Shown: in pieces, positions 22,120 through 22,627 of the stretch
How positions within the stretch are numbered: position 1 is the first letter of the stretch
How the letters are laid out: every line of letters starts with the position of its first letter
NCBI GenBank assembly: GCA_964568955.1
Contig: CAZMSM010000035.1
Location: 1 to 22,627 of the forward strand
Reading direction: 5' to 3'
Length of the DNA stretch: 22,627 bases
Source of the DNA: UBA1447 sp964568955
GTDB taxonomy: Bacteria > Bacillota > Clostridia > Oscillospirales > Acutalibacteraceae
Position numbers and translations under genes: made by a program
Notes under the pieces: generated by a model
Told to the model about the DNA's origin: nothing
The model's database searches: none
The model's input: the letters and a program-made list of their open reading frames with translations, nothing else

Positions 22120-22627
22120 TTGATTAACAAAATACTCGACATGTTTGCCTATCGCGAAAAGGTGATGTTGACGAGGCTTGGGTCTGCCTTGCGTAATTTG
22201 TTTTTTAGCGGCGGCAAGCTTTCAATTGTCCGTATAATTGCTTCCCTTGTCCTAATCGCAGAGCTTCTCGGTGCATTGATATTCGGCTTGCCGCAAACCC
22301 CACGCGGGCAGAAAATTGACCTGTCCGAGTGGGATCTTGTATGGGCAGATGAGTTTAACGGCAGCGTGCTCGACCAAAGCAAGTGGTTAAACTGGTACAC
22401 CAACGAACCCCGCAGGGGCGGGTACTGGGATAAAGATCAGATTATCGTTGAGGACGGATTCCTGAAAATTCGAACAGAATATCGGGAAGATGTGCCCGGC
22501 AAAGCCGGCTGGTATTCCGGTGAAGTGGAGACAAAAGGGCTTTACGAAAAAAAGTATGGCTACTTTGAATGCCGATGTATTTGCCCGGGCGGCATTGGTC
22601 TTTGGGCGGCGTTTTGGACACTTGGGG
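22120..22627 (+). CDS. Membrane-anchored GH16 beta-glucanase-like protein (3' end outside window)
   Basis: The first 169 residues of a glycoside hydrolase family 16 protein, a family that cleaves beta-1,3, beta-1,3-1,4 or related glucans. The start is TTG at 22120, supported by AAAGGGAG (22105-22112); the next in-frame ATG at 22141 has no ribosome binding site. The N-terminus is basic for about 35 residues, followed by one membrane segment (about 36-57), so the enzyme should face outward while anchored. The family fold starts at WDLVWADEFNGSVLD and continues through SGEVETKGLYEKKYGYFECR and GLWAAFWTLG. The catalytic ExDxxE motif would come next and lies outside the window, so activity cannot be confirmed. 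It follows the GH31 gene closely and is probably co-transcribed. Confidence 0.88.
   Translation, partial: MINKILDMFAYREKVMLTRLGSALRNLFFSGGKLSIVRIIASLVLIAELLGALIFGLPQTPRGQKIDLSEWDLVWADEFNGSVLDQSKWLNWYTNEPRRGGYWDKDQIIVEDGFLKIRTEYREDVPGKAGWYSGEVETKGLYEKKYGYFECRCICPGGIGLWAAFWTLG

Noticed and set aside
1..22627. CRISPR arrays, transposases, phage genes, tRNA or rRNA genes, toxin-antitoxin or defence modules
   Set aside because: None could be supported. Gene-free intervals are short and account for promoters, terminators, parS and the hairpin array only.

Overview
The window looks like a chromosomal segment of a moderate-GC, low-GC-Gram-positive-type bacterium of the Clostridia, most likely Oscillospirales/Ruminococcaceae-like. 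This placement is inferred from Firmicutes-type gene content and order (secA, dCMP deaminase, mreBCD-PBP2-minD, mnmE-mnmG-parA-parB-serS), AAGGAGG/GAAAGGGG ribosome binding sites, TTG and GTG starts, TTGACA/TATAAT promoters, canonical TGTTTCACGTGAAACA parS sites, and an intergenic repeat cluster of a kind I recall from gut Clostridia. No phage, transposase, CRISPR array or tRNA/rRNA gene is visible.

Layout. (1) 1-1316: the 5' end of secA (minus strand, cut by the window edge) diverges from a dCMP deaminase gene. (2) 1339-2782: a minus-strand unit holding a short remnant of an exonuclease III gene, which keeps only its first and last roughly 20 codons, followed by a membrane-anchored protein of unknown function. 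(3) 2872-5081: two tandem paralogous lipoprotein genes, each with its own promoter and terminator, sharing a threonine-rich six-residue repeat and a C-terminal domain I do not recognise. (4) 5096-6775: a solitary FGGY-family sugar kinase. (5) 6807-12902: a cell-shape operon of lipoprotein, mreB, mreC, mreD, PBP2 and a short MinD. (6) 12951-18276: tRNA-modification genes mnmE and mnmG, a 369-bp hairpin-rich gap where rsmG often sits, then parA and parB, with one parS inside mnmG and one just upstream of parA. (7) 18343-19611: serS. (8) 19664-22627: a GH31 glycosidase followed by a membrane-anchored GH16 beta-glucanase-like gene that runs off the window.

Functionally, region 5 builds the elongation machinery (MreB filaments, MreC/MreD scaffold, PBP2 transpeptidase) with a MinD-type ATPase attached, and region 6 is a chromosome-segregation locus of the kind found near the replication origin. 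The carbohydrate genes at the end suggest use of glucan-type polysaccharides, with a surface-anchored endo-acting enzyme and a cytoplasmic exo-acting one.

Most of the window is well-understood housekeeping DNA and I see no convincing new multi-gene system. The points most worth a second look are the internally deleted exonuclease III gene, the tandem lipoproteins, the MinD that lacks its membrane-targeting tail and its MinC/MinE partners, the parS inside mnmG, and the hairpin array between mnmG and parA.
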